Under the pieces are notes generated by a model that ran no database searches, was not told where the DNA came from, and saw nothing but the letters and a program-made list of their open reading frames with translations. Source: Atriophallophorus winterbourni (Eukaryota > Platyhelminthes > Trematoda > Plagiorchiida > Microphallidae). From it: a stretch of 64,000 bases of DNA. Where the stretch lies: positions 62,001-126,000 of the forward strand of contig JACCGJ010001596.1 in assembly GCA_013407085.1 (NCBI GenBank), written 5' to 3'. Both the position numbers and the translations under genes were made by a program. Shown in pieces: positions 33,708 through 44,729 of the stretch (positions are counted from its first letter, which is position 1; each line of letters opens with the position of its first letter).

Positions 33708-33859
33708 AGGGTGAAATTTCAAATTTAACGATATTTGCATTTCCTCCATGACCGAAACTGATTTGATGCATAAATCTTGATTATCCACATGCGTAATTTT
33801 GACTCGATTGTCATTAGAGAACGTGGTATACACAGAACACCCTTGATTACTTGAATGTA
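33708..33859 (-). CDS. CUB gene exon: first half of CUB-like domain 1
   Basis: Acceptor TTACAAATTCATTTCAG and perfect donor GTGAGT (33702-33707) bound 2 nt plus 50 codons (phase 1 to phase 0). It reads QGCSVYTTFSNDNRVKI, then LCIKSVSV and MQISLNLKF: two Cys 23 residues apart and a hydrophobic strand, as in CUB starts. One other frame is open for most of the exon, but only this one joins both neighbours. Confidence 0.8.
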
Positions 33860-34358
33860 CTGAAATGAATTTGTAATAAAATGGTTATAATCCGTTTCCT
33901 GATATCACGAAGAAAACATTATTTGCACATTCAAACTGACTCCATTTATCCCGACGTAAGCAGTATTTCTGCTTATTTATTTTCTCAAGTATTATTCACG
34001 CCATAAGCAATGCGGTATTAGTTCTACTGCACATTTGACTGCAAATTTTGAAAATATTTAACTGCGGTTTAATTAATTTTACTGGTAAGTTTATGATAAA
34101 TTTCATGTAGTTTTTTTAATTTTGATTAAAAAACATTTTTCAAATGTTACACCACTAGATAATTATTTTATACAACGAATAATTTTGATTTTTGTGACGC
34201 GTATTTTGCTATTCAAATTGTCAGAAACATACGGTCTCTAATACGACCACAATTTAGGCAACCATGGAACAAAATATCGGTCGTTATTGAGTAACTATGG
34301 ATCGAATTAAACGGAACTGCTTCTAAAGAAACTATTTTTTCTCGAACACAAAACTCAC

Positions 34359-34413
34359 GGTATGAGCCCATTGTGGAGCACAGCATAACCATCACTGTAG
34401 CTTGGAATAACAT
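34359..34413 (-). CDS. Multi-CUB secreted protein, first exon (signal peptide)
   Basis: ATG at 34411-34413 opens MLFQATVMVMLCSTMGSY, a hydrophobic signal peptide, and the exon ends at a perfect GTGAGT donor (34353-34358) in phase 1. The gene runs leftward over at least 22 kb: CUB 1 (33859, 30917), CUB 2 (26882, 23988), linkers (23173, 21525, 20024), CUB 3 (18164), CUB 4 (15181, 14887), CUB 5 (12129). CUB domains are extracellular beta-sandwich folds for protein and sugar binding. The product is expected to be secreted or on the surface; no protease or other enzyme domain was seen. Exact partners are unknown. Confidence 0.75.
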
Positions 34414-34660
34414 TGTTTGATCAAAGGATTGACTAACGTAAATTTATAGGTAAATAACAACGAGACAGACATTCCTCAATATTGTAAACATCTCACAACA
34501 CGATTTTGATTGGATTTTCAAAATAAGGTTATTTTATTTTTCAACCTACGCATAAAAAGAGAATGCTTAGAAAAGGATGAAATACAAAGCCATTGTAAAG
34601 TAAACTTGAGTCGTCTAGCACTGCATTACTCATTCAACCAACATAATTGATACATAAATG
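34414..34660 (-). promoter_or_regulatory. Presumed 5' flank of the CUB gene
   Basis: AT-rich sequence between the start codon and a LINE fragment. No specific promoter element can be named. The PAN-like gene starts 2 kb away in the opposite direction, so the promoters face away from each other. Confidence 0.25.
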
Positions 34661-34679
34661 AACGTAAGTTTCTCTGAAT

Positions 34680-35157
34680 TTCTGTCTCAAGCGCTAAGAG
34701 TTTGTGTGGCTACATGTGTGGCGTTAGCAACTCGCTGTCGTCGACTAAGAGGTGACCTCATACTGATGTACAATATTATCCACGTCCCTAACCATCCCTT
34801 GTCCAAACTTTTCACACGCTCGCCACCCCGTGCCAGTCGGAAACACGAACTTTCAGTGCTTATTCCCACTTCAAGACTGAACTGTCGAAGATATTCGTAT
34901 GCTGTACGTGTAAGTTTCACATGGAACACCCTCCCCTCCACTGTTACAAACTCAGCCAACCTGGATATTTTTAAAGCTAATTTGGACAAACACTTGAGAG
35001 ACAACCCAAACTTTGATACGATTTACACTACATGAGTTTTCCTGTTCTTCTTTTTATTGTATATACCTTATAACTCCATCCTATGGTTATTGTTAAGCTA
35101 AATGCTTTTTAGACCATTACAACTTTGAATCACTTTGAATCACTTTGTATTTCTTTT
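34680..35157 (+). pseudogene. CR1-like LINE C-terminus with 3' end
   Basis: The frame 34658-35035 matches the last part of CR1-like ORF2: RLRGDLILMYNIIH, then IPTSRLNCRRYSYAVRVSF, WNTLPSTV and ANLDIFKANLDKHL. The 3' UTR ends with GCTTTTTAGACCATTACAAC and a tail of CTTTGAATCA units. It is severely 5'-truncated and sits between two host gene starts. Confidence 0.8.
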
Positions 35158-35159
35158 AA

Positions 35160-36380
35160 AACTATACGATTCCTTGCAGACGCCATAAATGATTAGGACA
35201 ATGGCTAACATGCAACTCACTAACTCCAGCACAACACAAGTTGAGAATGCAGTTAAATTCCAAACAAAAACAAAATAATCATTTCTTGAATGCGTGCGAA
35301 CTGTTTCAGGGAAAACATTTATTAACAAAGGAACCGATAGAAAATATCTTCGAGTATTAAACGTACGCGAGACGTTTAAATCTGTTAATTGAAAACAACT
35401 CGACGAGGACACGAAAAGAACCGTTTGTCGTCAACTCGCACGACAAATCAGATCGAATTAAAAACCGAGTCAGACAGTCGACTGTGCTTCTCTGATTTGC
35501 ATTGAGGTTTCGAGAATCTGTGTTTGGGCTACGATATACCGTTTGTCTAACTCGAATACTAAGGTGAACTTGATTGAAATCGCATATCTTCTTTCAAATT
35601 GCGAGGCGTGACACAAACGATATTTGGACTGCAAACCGGTGTGAATATTTTAACCTCGAATGGAGTGTTATTGAAGTGTGCGATTTGTAGCACAATAAGT
35701 GATTGGACAAAGAATGGCATCTGGAATTATTCCATAGAATTGAAATAATCAACTTCAAAGCTGATTGCCTTTCCATCGGGATTGATCTTTTCATGAAACT
35801 ACCAACCCCGTTTATTTATTATTTATTTATAAACTGGCGCTCTCATATAAGAATAACTCATGTTCCGTTTATTAGATACAATCAGTTCGTAGATATCGTG
35901 ATAATACGAAATTTTGTGTGCCTGTGATCATGAACTGTCGGTAAAATTAAAACTAACGTTAGTTGATCTTTTGTCTAACGAAAACTCACATCAGACCTGT
36001 GAATTGCGGTGCTATTTAACTCATACTTGAGTCATCAATTAGGGACCGTATCTATCAACGTTTTCAAAGACAACGGCTGTTCACCATAAAGCCAACTTTT
36101 CAGTCATTTATGATACTGATTTAGACAACATCTTTAAAAATTCTGAAATCCTAAACAGAAACATCGGTTTAAGTGTAAGAATCACGTTAACTGAGATCAT
36201 TTCATTATGGGTGCCGTGAGCTCACGAAGCATGATGGCAGTCTTAATATCAAATAGTTGTGTAACTTTTTAGTAATCAGCGTGTTTAACGTTCCCAATGG
36301 GAACAGAGTCTTTCAAGTGATTGGTCAATTGGAATTTGGTGGTGAGTATAACTTCAGACTTACATTCTATTGGCATTGTT
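35160..36380. other. Intergenic, upstream of the PAN-like gene
   Basis: No coding motif or repeat family recognised; it probably holds the promoter of the plus-strand gene at 36389. Confidence 0.35.
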
Positions 36381-36388
36381 CCCCCGAG

Positions 36389-36608
36389 CATGAGGTTTCA
36401 CGTGTATTTAGCGCTGGCAACAATGATATGTGAAAATATTTTGTCTCTATCTCAAAGTAACCCAGGAGAATGCAATTGGCACTTCCATCGTAACATGGAG
36501 TTTGTTGTTCAAACCCCGAACAAAATAATTTTATCTGGCGAATGTATATCAAGGTGTAGTTCAATGCCAGCTTGCATTGGATTCATTTACATCGAACTAG
36601 TTGATAAC
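36389..36608 (+). CDS. PAN/apple-like secreted protein, first exon
   Basis: ATG at 36389 opens MRFHVYLALATMICENILSL, a plausible signal peptide, then ECNWHFHRNMEF and GECISRCSSMPACIGFIY. Cys spacing with the ACIGF block is like PAN/apple modules, which have a C-x-x-x-C followed by C-x-G/A-F. The exon ends at a perfect GTGAGT donor in phase 0. The next intron is only 38 nt (36609-36646). PAN modules bind proteins or sugars outside the cell; the family call is moderate because only part of the domain is seen. Confidence 0.6.
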
Positions 36609-36646
36609 GTGAGTTCTTGCATAAGACTTGGATTATAAATTTTTAG

Positions 36647-36734
36647 AGAACCGTGTGTGAATACTTTTTAGAAACAGACCATCCGAGGCTTCGTTGGAAA
36701 AACGGATCAATAGCCGTGGAACGAATCTGCACAG
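36647..36734 (+). CDS. PAN/apple-like secreted protein, second exon
   Basis: Acceptor TATAAATTTTTAG gives an in-phase start reading RTVCEYFLETDHPRLRW, then NGSIAVERIC, ending in phase 1 at a strong GTAAGA donor. The C-E-Y-F block fits the last Cys strand of a PAN domain. A later AG at 36671-36672 gives a frame that breaks phase. NGS is a glycosylation sequon. Confidence 0.6.
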
Positions 36735-36852
36735 GTAAGATTTACTTAAGATTTTTAGTTTACTTTCTAATTAATATTTGCATGGTTTACATTTATTTTT
36801 TGCTTTATTCTTTTCCATTTTATTAAGAAATAAATATTTGTTTGAATTATAG

Positions 36853-36899
36853 ACGGTTTTTCTTCACACATGGGATCTATTTGTGCCTTGACGATTTCG
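36853..36899 (+). CDS. PAN/apple-like secreted protein, candidate third exon
   Basis: Acceptor TTTGTTTGAATTATAG leads to 2 nt plus 15 codons reading GFSSHMGSICALTIS, phase-compatible with the previous exon. The donor GTAATA is weak. Later exons were not traced; Penelope-like fragments follow directly. Confidence 0.4.
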
Positions 36900-36964
36900 G
36901 TAATATTACAAGACATGAGTATGGTTAGATCACGCATAATCATACACGATACAAAGAGGAGCAA

Positions 36965-37865
36965 TCTGCGGGAATATTGTTGCAACCGATCGGGGAATCA
37001 TATTCATTAATAAGGAAGTTTTTAGTTAATCGTTTGGTGAGGATTATCGGTAAACTTTCCTTTCTGACACAGAGGATTCGTCAGATCAAATGTTCACGTT
37101 ATAATTGCATTCACTTGACCGATCCTAAACTAGCTAAGAATAAAAATGATTATGATGTGCGCTGAGCTTGTTACGATAGACAGGAGAGATTAACATCATC
37201 TGAAGCGACACCGCCACAACAGGCTGCATGGTCCCTCAAATATATTGGTCGAGTCAAAGTGTAAATGACATCCACTAACAAATAAAATCGATTGTGTAAT
37301 CCGTGCGTGCAGTAGGTGTCACGCATCTTAATTAATCTAATGCACCACCCATAGCCAAATTATCAAGATATCACTCCCTTTAACCTTGTTGCCCGCATTC
37401 GTTATATCGAACGTCACAATGCGAAGTCGTTCAATGTATGGTTTTACCCATGGCTTATCACTTCTGCGTTGTCAAGATCAACGATTTAGCCTGTATCCAG
37501 CACGTGTTCTGCTATCACTCAATCTCTGAACAGTGACTGATATCCATTTGGATTATCCTAGTTCGGATTACTCTGAAAGTTTGCGTGGTATTTAATCCCA
37601 AGCAACAATCGCATTCTATTTTATCGACACATTTCCCAGTATTATTTATTATATTATTATATTTGCACAATCTGATACAGATATAGTGCCGTTCAACATA
37701 AACAATGAGATGTACAAAGCGAGAAGGGGGGTACAAAGCGTTGTCATCGGCATCGTTGAACGTAGGCATGATACTACCCGGTTGCCTACACCGAAGTAGG
37801 CAGCCCTGTGCAGCCCTGTGACTTATTCTCGAGATGACATAATTAGGATAGGAGCGTTCTCTCAC
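36965..37865 (-). pseudogene. Penelope-like element fragment with GIY-YIG domain (minus)
   Basis: The minus strand near 37550-37640 reads KCVDKIECDCC and then RVIRTRII, the start of a GIY-YIG nuclease of the Penelope type. Further on (37440-37510) it reads IAEHVLDTG and LDNAEVISHG, the conserved C-terminal part. Near 36965-37100 a repeat T copy follows. The GIY and YIG core is decayed. RT is not on this strand here. Confidence 0.6.
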
Positions 37866-37889
37866 TTTTATACCATGATGTAATATTTG

Positions 37890-39420
37890 CTCTACAGGAG
37901 TATAGCTATCACTGAGGCCGATAACGGAAAAGTAACAGTAATTATGAATAAAAGCGATTATGTAGATAATGTCGGTAAGCAGCTATCCTAGAGTCTTTAT
38001 AAACGGATAGATAATAGCAAAACGGTAAAAGTAATCAATACTTGCAAAATGGTAGTTTTAAGGTACTAACGTAGCGTTGAGAAGAGTTAGTAAAAGGTTT
38101 ATGGTACTGTTCATATCCGAAATCAACTGTTACTCGAAGATTATATGGTCTGTCTAAAATACATAAAGAGATCATTCCGTACGACCTATCGTTGGTGGGA
38201 ACATATCACCCGCACACGACTTAGCGAGACATTTGACTATTTTTTTGGAATCTGTGGTTGGCAATACGGTCGCTTGTTCATCAAGAACGCATACAAAATT
38301 CGAGCACACTTAATTTCAGTACCATTTGAAGACGACTAAGTAATGATTAGCTTCGATGTTAGTGACTTGTTTACCAATGTACATACGACAAGTGCAATAC
38401 AAGTAGCTAGAAGGGCACTTGAATCAGATGTCAATTTTTCAGATCGTATAAATTTTAGAGTCAGGCAAATTGTTAATGGTGTGTCAATTTGGTTAAACAT
38501 GAACCATTTTGTATTTGATGGGCAATTATATAATAAATGAAGGATTAGCAGTTGTTTCACCGAAATCTCCAGTACTTGCACTTTGAGAAACAGGGCCTTA
38601 ACATCGAGTGAATTATGCCAACGTTATGTTGGCGCTACGTCGATGACCCGTTCGTCATCATTGAGCGAGAAAATTTAGAACCCTTTTTTAACTACTTGAA
38701 TCACTCAAACACATTGATAACTGTCACAAAGGAAGTGGAATCTTCGACAGACACCCTGCGGTTTTATGAATGTTTGACGCAGAAAGTAGATGGAAAGATA
38801 AAAGCTTCAATTTATCAAAAACTAAGCGATACAGCTGCTTTCTTATGATGCACATTCGCTTATACAAGACTTGTCCAAAGGTCCACATCTTCGTCCATTT
38901 TCCACGAGATAGACTACCTATGCAGCGTTCAAAACGAATGAAAACAGACGAACGTGAAACTACGCAAATGGCAATTAGGGAACGTTTATCCGGAATGTTT
39001 TGTAAAAAGCGAATTGATGAGGGTAAAATACCCACTGCCTAAATCTGTGAAGAATTAGCAAGATACGGTTTGCATGCTGTATGTTAAAGGAAATTCAGGA
39101 CCAGTCAGTGGCATTTTGATCCAGGCGTACATAAGTGCGACTTATATAAAGGGGAAACTATGCGTTGGACCTCAGTGAATCTGGAGGAAAATATACCTCT
39201 AGAGTGTGTCACGAATAAAATCTACGGAATCCAACGTAATGGTGTGTATATAGGACAGACGTCAAGAGAACTTAACACTAGAATCGAGGAACACCGGAAG
39301 CGCTACGAAAGGCAGCCCCGAGATGCTGGATAATTTCAACCCGTGAATTGTGTTTCCGGCTGGGCGAAACACCTTTTTGATGTTGGTTTGAACGTCAATC
39401 TAGACAATGTGGAAGTGTTG
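37890..39420 (+). pseudogene. Penelope-like element: RT plus GIY-YIG (plus)
   Basis: Plus strand in order: ITEADNGKVTVIMNKSDY (37907-37960), LYGLSKIHK (38136-38166) matching the Penelope YGLPKIHKP block, ISFDVSDLFTNVHTT (38347-38391), CWRYVDDPFVI (38624-38656) with the catalytic YVDD-type box, then NGVYIGQTSRELNTRIEEH (39239-39295), the GIY-YIG nuclease. Stops and frameshifts break it. Penelope-like elements are a distinct retroelement class with a telomerase-like RT. Confidence 0.8.
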
Positions 39421-39477
39421 TGGTATCAAATAGTATGGCAAACGCCTAAGGCGTAGGCAGTCAAAATTGTTAAGGTA

Positions 39478-40160
39478 GTCAATAATGTTAATGATATTCA
39501 AGGTAATTCAAGGTTTTTAATGGTCTAAAAAGCAACAAGCTTAACAACAACCATAGGATGGTAAAAATTTAAATTTAAGTGTATAAACAATCGACACACA
39601 TAGATTAAAACAGGATATAAGGTTCTGGGAACCGAAAATGCAAGAAAAACATTCGGACTTAAATTTCGTTTTTTAAAGTCATGCAATGCTATTTGGCGTG
39701 AGCAACGGTTTGAAGGTTAGGTAAACTGTTCCAAAGTAAAACAGACACGGACAGAGTTAAAAATACTTCTACAGTTTCAGACGGGAATGGGGTCGACGAC
39801 ACAGCCCACATATCAGGGGTCCGATAATTCCTCCGTACCCTTTCGCGTGGAATAAATCCTGTAAGGGATGGGTCGGGGTATGAAAACGTTTTGTAAAGTA
39901 GGATAAGGTCTCGTCTGATTTGTCGATAGGAAAAGTCGAACCGATTCAGAGGAGCTATCCTTTCTTTATAATGCAGGTTTCGATTGCTGAGAACTAGTTT
40001 CACTAAGCGGTTATCAATTCGCTGCATGAATTCATCATCTTTCTTGAGCGACGGAGACCATGAATGCACACCGTATTCCATGACTGGTCTCAAGTATGTA
40101 TTCATGATCCTTGGAAATATCGGGTTAAATACCGACGAATAAAACGTGGCTAAAGCATAT
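39478..40160 (-). pseudogene. CR1-like LINE C-terminus with 3' end (minus)
   Basis: On the minus strand IMNTYLRPVMEYGVHSWSP, then RNLHYKERIAPLNRFDFSYR and RRDLILLYK match the ORF2 C-terminus; the 3' end near 39478-39545 holds GCTTTTTAGACCATTAAAAA and a CTTGAATTAC tail. It is 5'-truncated at a (TA)n run. Confidence 0.8.
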
Positions 40161-40190
40161 ATGATATATATATATATATATATATATGAT
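40161..40190. repeat. (TA)n microsatellite
   Basis: An uninterrupted TA run of about 26 bp, at the junction between the LINE and the short LTR element. Confidence 0.9.
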
Positions 40191-40227
40191 ATAGACAATC
40201 TGGTGCTTAGCGATGAGACGAATGTAG

Positions 40228-40395
40228 TGTAGTATAGACATTGAACGAACAATCGATCAAGCATCAATCAAAAATCTATCGTTCACTGTGCGAACATTGT
40301 GTGATTCATTCATTTCTTCAATGCACCAGTTCAGTTACGGTTGTGTTCTGTCGAACCCAAAGTTGGACCATCAGTAGCGCATCACAGATACAACA
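40228..40395 (+). repeat. 5' LTR of short LTR element
   Basis: Starts TGTAGTATAG and ends ACAACA, followed at once by ATTGGTGACGGGG, a primer-binding-like TGGTGAC. It shares long blocks with 41761-41951 (for example GTTCAGTTACGGTTGTGTTC). Confidence 0.7.
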
Positions 40396-41760
40396 ATTGG
40401 TGACGGGGTGTCAATGAAAGTCAATACCGCTTGAGCTCATACACGAATTAATCAAGATTCAGCTGCAATTCATAGAGAAAGTCGCATTCCATTTAATAAC
40501 AATTCAAGCTGAGGAGAATCAGTTAAAATTTCAGAGAATAACTTCGAAGAATTTCATTCGCGTTTAGAAAATGAAGTCAAATTCGATTAATTGAAATTGG
40601 AAATGCACACAGAAAACGTTACTACAGAACATGAGTTACAGTCCCTTTGGAATTATGAGTTTCAGACAAAAATTGAATCAAAGCTGCAGTTTGTAGTGGA
40701 TAAGTGCAAAAGTATAACAGAAGAATGTTACAGTAAGGCGGACAAAGGAACGAACTCACGGCGAGTGAAAATTTCGTGTCCAATGCAATTATCAACACAA
40801 TAATATTCCAACTCCGAACTCCGGTGCGTCGCGTTGATCAGCAATGATAAATGGCGAAGCTGATAAATGCGGCGACACCTCAATTTTTGCTGTTAACCGT
40901 CGTGATTTGCAAACAGGCAACAATACAGAACCAGCGAACCAAGCAGAAGAGGAACGAGCGCGGGAAATTATATTTTGTTATAATCATTGATTTAAACAAG
41001 CATCGATGGAAATGGAAATACATTTGAAAAGAAGGTGGAATTAAAAATTGTTACAAGTCCTACCCCGACATTAAGTTACCAAAAGTCAATAAAAAATGTC
41101 AGAGTGTGGAGAAGCATAAACATGAATCAGGAATGAGAGCACAACATACACTGTCTTCAACTACAGCCGCAGATGCTGTTCAATACAGCATGAGAATCAG
41201 TAGAGAAATAACTGGTAACAATACGAAGAAAGAAACTGCGTGATATAATCTTCGAATTTCGACAAAAAGGGGATCTTGCACAGAAGCATTATGTAACCAA
41301 TCGTGTGGAAACTGTTGTTCTGAATTACGGTTACCGGCGGTTGATAAAACTGTTGACTGCCCGACAGCAGCAATATAACTACAGAATCGAACCTCAGTTG
41401 AACAAACACCGTGGTGCAAGACCGAAAATTCTCTCTACTGAGGATCAAGTTTATTTAGAGAACATACGTCACCATCTGAAGTACTGGATACCAGAAGCAA
41501 TATTTAAGAAAATAAAAAGGTCATATTAAAAGTACATCTCAGACCGCGAAAGCGATATTCGAAGTACACAAAACAACCATCAAACATATTTCCACTAGAA
41601 ATCCTCATAAAAACAGGGGCTCTACCCAACAGTCTCATCAACCGTACCTGAGTTACTCAGTTTATAAAACCAGAATCCGGTCAAACATTTCCTGCTTTGT
41701 TGTCAACCCTCGATGTCCAAGCCGTCAGTCACACGTTTAAGTTTCTTTCAAAGAGAGAGG
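40396..41760 (+). mobile_element. Internal region of short LTR retroelement
   Basis: About 1.37 kb with broken frames. A 70-codon frame at 40591-40803 (ENVTTEHELQSLWNYEF, KLQFVVDKCKSITEE) looks like a coiled-coil gag N-terminus. No RT, integrase or protease motif was found. It ends with the purine tract AAAGAGAGAGG just before the 3' LTR. This is a non-autonomous or internally deleted Gypsy-type element. Confidence 0.6.
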
Positions 41761-41951
41761 TGTCGTATAGATGGTGAACGAACTATCTATCAAGTATCAA
41801 TTAATATCGATCGTAAGTGTATATTGTGATTATCGTTCACTGTGCAAACATTGTGTGATTCATTCATTAGTTCAATATATGTTAGTTCAGTTACGGTTGT
41901 GTTCTGTCGAGCCCAAGGCTGGGCAATCAGTAGAGCATAACAGAAACAAGA
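41761..41951 (+). repeat. 3' LTR of short LTR element
   Basis: Starts TGTCGTATAG after a purine tract and matches the 5' LTR except for an insertion of about 15-20 bp near 41808-41835 and scattered substitutions, so the element is old. The exact end is uncertain by a few bases. Flanks TGTAG and AGTAG may be a 5-bp duplication with one mismatch. Confidence 0.65.
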
Positions 41952-42179
41952 AGTAGATAGACTCATTCACTTTATGCCTTATAGTTAATTGGTTTTTTTT
42001 GTTTTATCTTCAACAAACAATTAATCTTAAACCCATTAGTTATGCACAGTTACGCATATGGGCCCCAGTGTCAACTGACCATGAACGAGTTCACTTGTGT
42101 TAGATTGATGTTTAAATCGACAATTGATCCGGGTCATGCATCATACCGTAGACTTAGTATAGACTGTTTAGCGGTAAGA

Positions 42180-42350
42180 TTAAATCAGTGGTGTTGGGTT
42201 GACACTACTTAGTCATGTTACCTGTCATGACTATCATACTTTGTTTGACGAAGTTTCTCTGTCAGAAGTTAAACGTTGCTCTAGCCGATTACACACAAAT
42301 TTCTTTCATTTTTAATACCCGACCGGTCCCAAACATATTCCAGTCAACTA
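42180..42350 (+). repeat. Repeat T (Penelope-type 3' end), copy
   Basis: Matches 27040-27210 through GTTACCTGTCATxACTATCA and the TGACGAAGxTTCTCTxTCAG core, then ends CCCAAACATATTCCAGTC like 50418-50486. Confidence 0.5.
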
Positions 42351-42429
42351 TTGCTTACGTCTTCTTTGAACGGATGAGATTATTAGAAATAAATTCTCGA
42401 AGATGTCAAGGAAACTGATGGCATCTCCA

Positions 42430-43360
42430 CAAACATTCTGACGGTATATTATGCTCCTCAGGTTTCAACTGATCAATTATAAATAGTGTTTATCACGCAG
42501 CTTCATGCTAAGCTTTGTTATCACAAAATATATGCCAGAGGAAATTCACAGAAGTTGAATAATCTTACTTTTCTATGTGTTTAATGAAATTTTTGCAACC
42601 ACCCAAGCATACACAATATAAAAAATCACAAATCATTTTGTTCACGATTTTGAGCCTATTTGCGAAATAATTAGCGATGCGAACTAGTTTGAAAGTTATG
42701 AATTGTTGACAACACTAACATTTACACAAGAAAAAGAAGCGCTACCAACACAAATCTTAGTGAAACTCTGATAGTGGTTTTAAATTTCGTCCATAACCGT
42801 CGGTTCATTAAAAATCACGCGTTCTGATTTGATAATTAGTTGTACAACCATAAAGCAAGAGGGCGGAGATGCCTAAATACTTTAGTGCTTATAAAAATTA
42901 AAATTAAAATCTAAAAAAGTAAGAATCGAGAATGTGTGATGAGAAAGCGCATACATGTATATGTATGTTTAGTTACATTCTCGACATTCAGCATGATAGT
43001 TGCTTAATTTTTATTTAATTATTGTTATATTTGACGTTCAAAGTCGACACCATATAGACATTGAAATTATTGCTAAATGACCTAACAAGACAATACATAT
43101 TGAGACACACCGATTAAGTTTAGGTCAAAAACAAATGCAAGGTCAATCGCTGGAGGGAATATTCACGGGAAACTGTAATTAAGTGAATTCTAGCGTGAGG
43201 ACATCTGTTAACGCAGCGTGAAATAGTCAGCCTTGAATTTAATGAGAGTCTCAATGAATCTAGATTTTTGATGATCTGAAAAGCATCTAGCTCAACTATA
43301 GTAAAGTGAAAATTGGAATGTATATCGGACGTGTAGCTACATTACACGATCCGACATTGT
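42430..43360. other. No gene recognised
   Basis: AT-rich sequence between repeat T and the next LINE; no motif in any frame. Confidence 0.4.
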
Positions 43361-43369
43361 GTAACATAA

Positions 43370-44660
43370 ATGCGATCAAGTGCATATATACAAATGTTCT
43401 GTGTTTAGACAACAAATTAGCCTAACTATGCGATGCTTCGTGACAGACATTCAGTTACAGTTTACAGTTGAAGAGACTTGGTTCCATCCTACAATGCCTG
43501 ACGCTGAGCTCTCAATTACGAATATGTCACTACTCGGTCCCGATCGACTAAGATCCGGAGGTGGCGTTGCAGTCTAATTTCATGAACGTTTAGCGCAGTG
43601 TAACGTAATCGATCATCTTGACCTCAGCCTTCCTGATGCGATGTAGTGTTTAGTAAACCTAATGAATTTAGATGAATGTACGTTCGGAATCATTTACCGC
43701 TCGCCATCACCCGAAGGCTCTTTTAATGAAAAACTTATTGAATCCTCAGAATACAACACACAATTGAATTGGCGATCAAGGATGATTTTAATCTCCCGCA
43801 TCTGTTTTCAAGAAGTGAACGCTCACTGCATTCGTTTGAACATAAATTCAAGGAGGTTATCGAAATTATATCACTGAACAACGTGTCTTGACCAACCTTC
43901 AAACCTTACCTTGTTTTGACGAATGAAGCAACCGCGGTAGAGGATATTCAATACCAGGCACCACAGGAAGAGAGTGACCATGCTGTTTTTGTCTCTGATT
44001 CGGTATTTAGTGCGAACGATTGAGCAAACAGACAAAATTCTTCAATGAAAATACAATTTACACCCTGGGGATGTGGAGCCACTGCAACACCGTCTATCGG
44101 AAAACATCACAGAAATGATCAGAAAATTTTCGGTAGGTTCTCAAAACCTACTATTCCCTGCATTATAAATACGTACATCAGACCCACGATGGAATATGCA
44201 GTATAAGCATGGTCGCCATGCCTTCAAAAATTTTGTGGCTTTGCAATGAATATACCATCGATCTTCCAAACTTTTCCCCTGGAATCAGCCTAGACCATAC
44301 AATGAGCGAATCAAAACCCTGAATTTATTAGATTATCCACGTAGTCGTCCCATGGAGGATCTGATTTTGGTTTAAAATATTTTGAATACTGCGAATCACT
44401 ATCTGCAATGATTATTTAATTTATATGGGTCACATAAGACAAGAGCTCTTACATTTACTCCAACTGTCCCTCACTCGCGACTCCACAGTAGACGACATTT
44501 TCCCTGTGAGTTTGTTTTACCTGAAACAATCTACACGATTGTGTTATAATCTCACGAATTCGGCAGATGTTCAAATAGAAGACTTGATGCCTTTTACCCT
44601 TAACCGGTGCATCGAAACAAATTACACAGCTTGACACAATGCATCTACATTTGCCATCCA
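43370..44660 (+). pseudogene. CR1-like LINE with internal deletion
   Basis: Endonuclease start: VEETWFHPTMPDAELSITNM and RSGGGVAV (43465-43577), with FGIIYRSPSP at 43685-43714. Endonuclease end: LTNEATAVEDI and DHAVFVSDS near 43915-44000. It then jumps to the C-terminus: YIRPTMEYAV near 44175-44205 and a decayed tail to 44640. The whole RT is missing. Confidence 0.75.
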
Positions 44661-44729
44661 ACTAATCAAAATCAATTTCCGTCCTTTACCGCACTTCAAA
44701 CTAGCACTACCTAGCATCCTCAAATGTTT

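Noticed and set aside
42215..42418. 67-codon plus-strand frame as a small gene.
   Set aside because: It is repeat T sequence shared with 27040-27210 and has no independent support.
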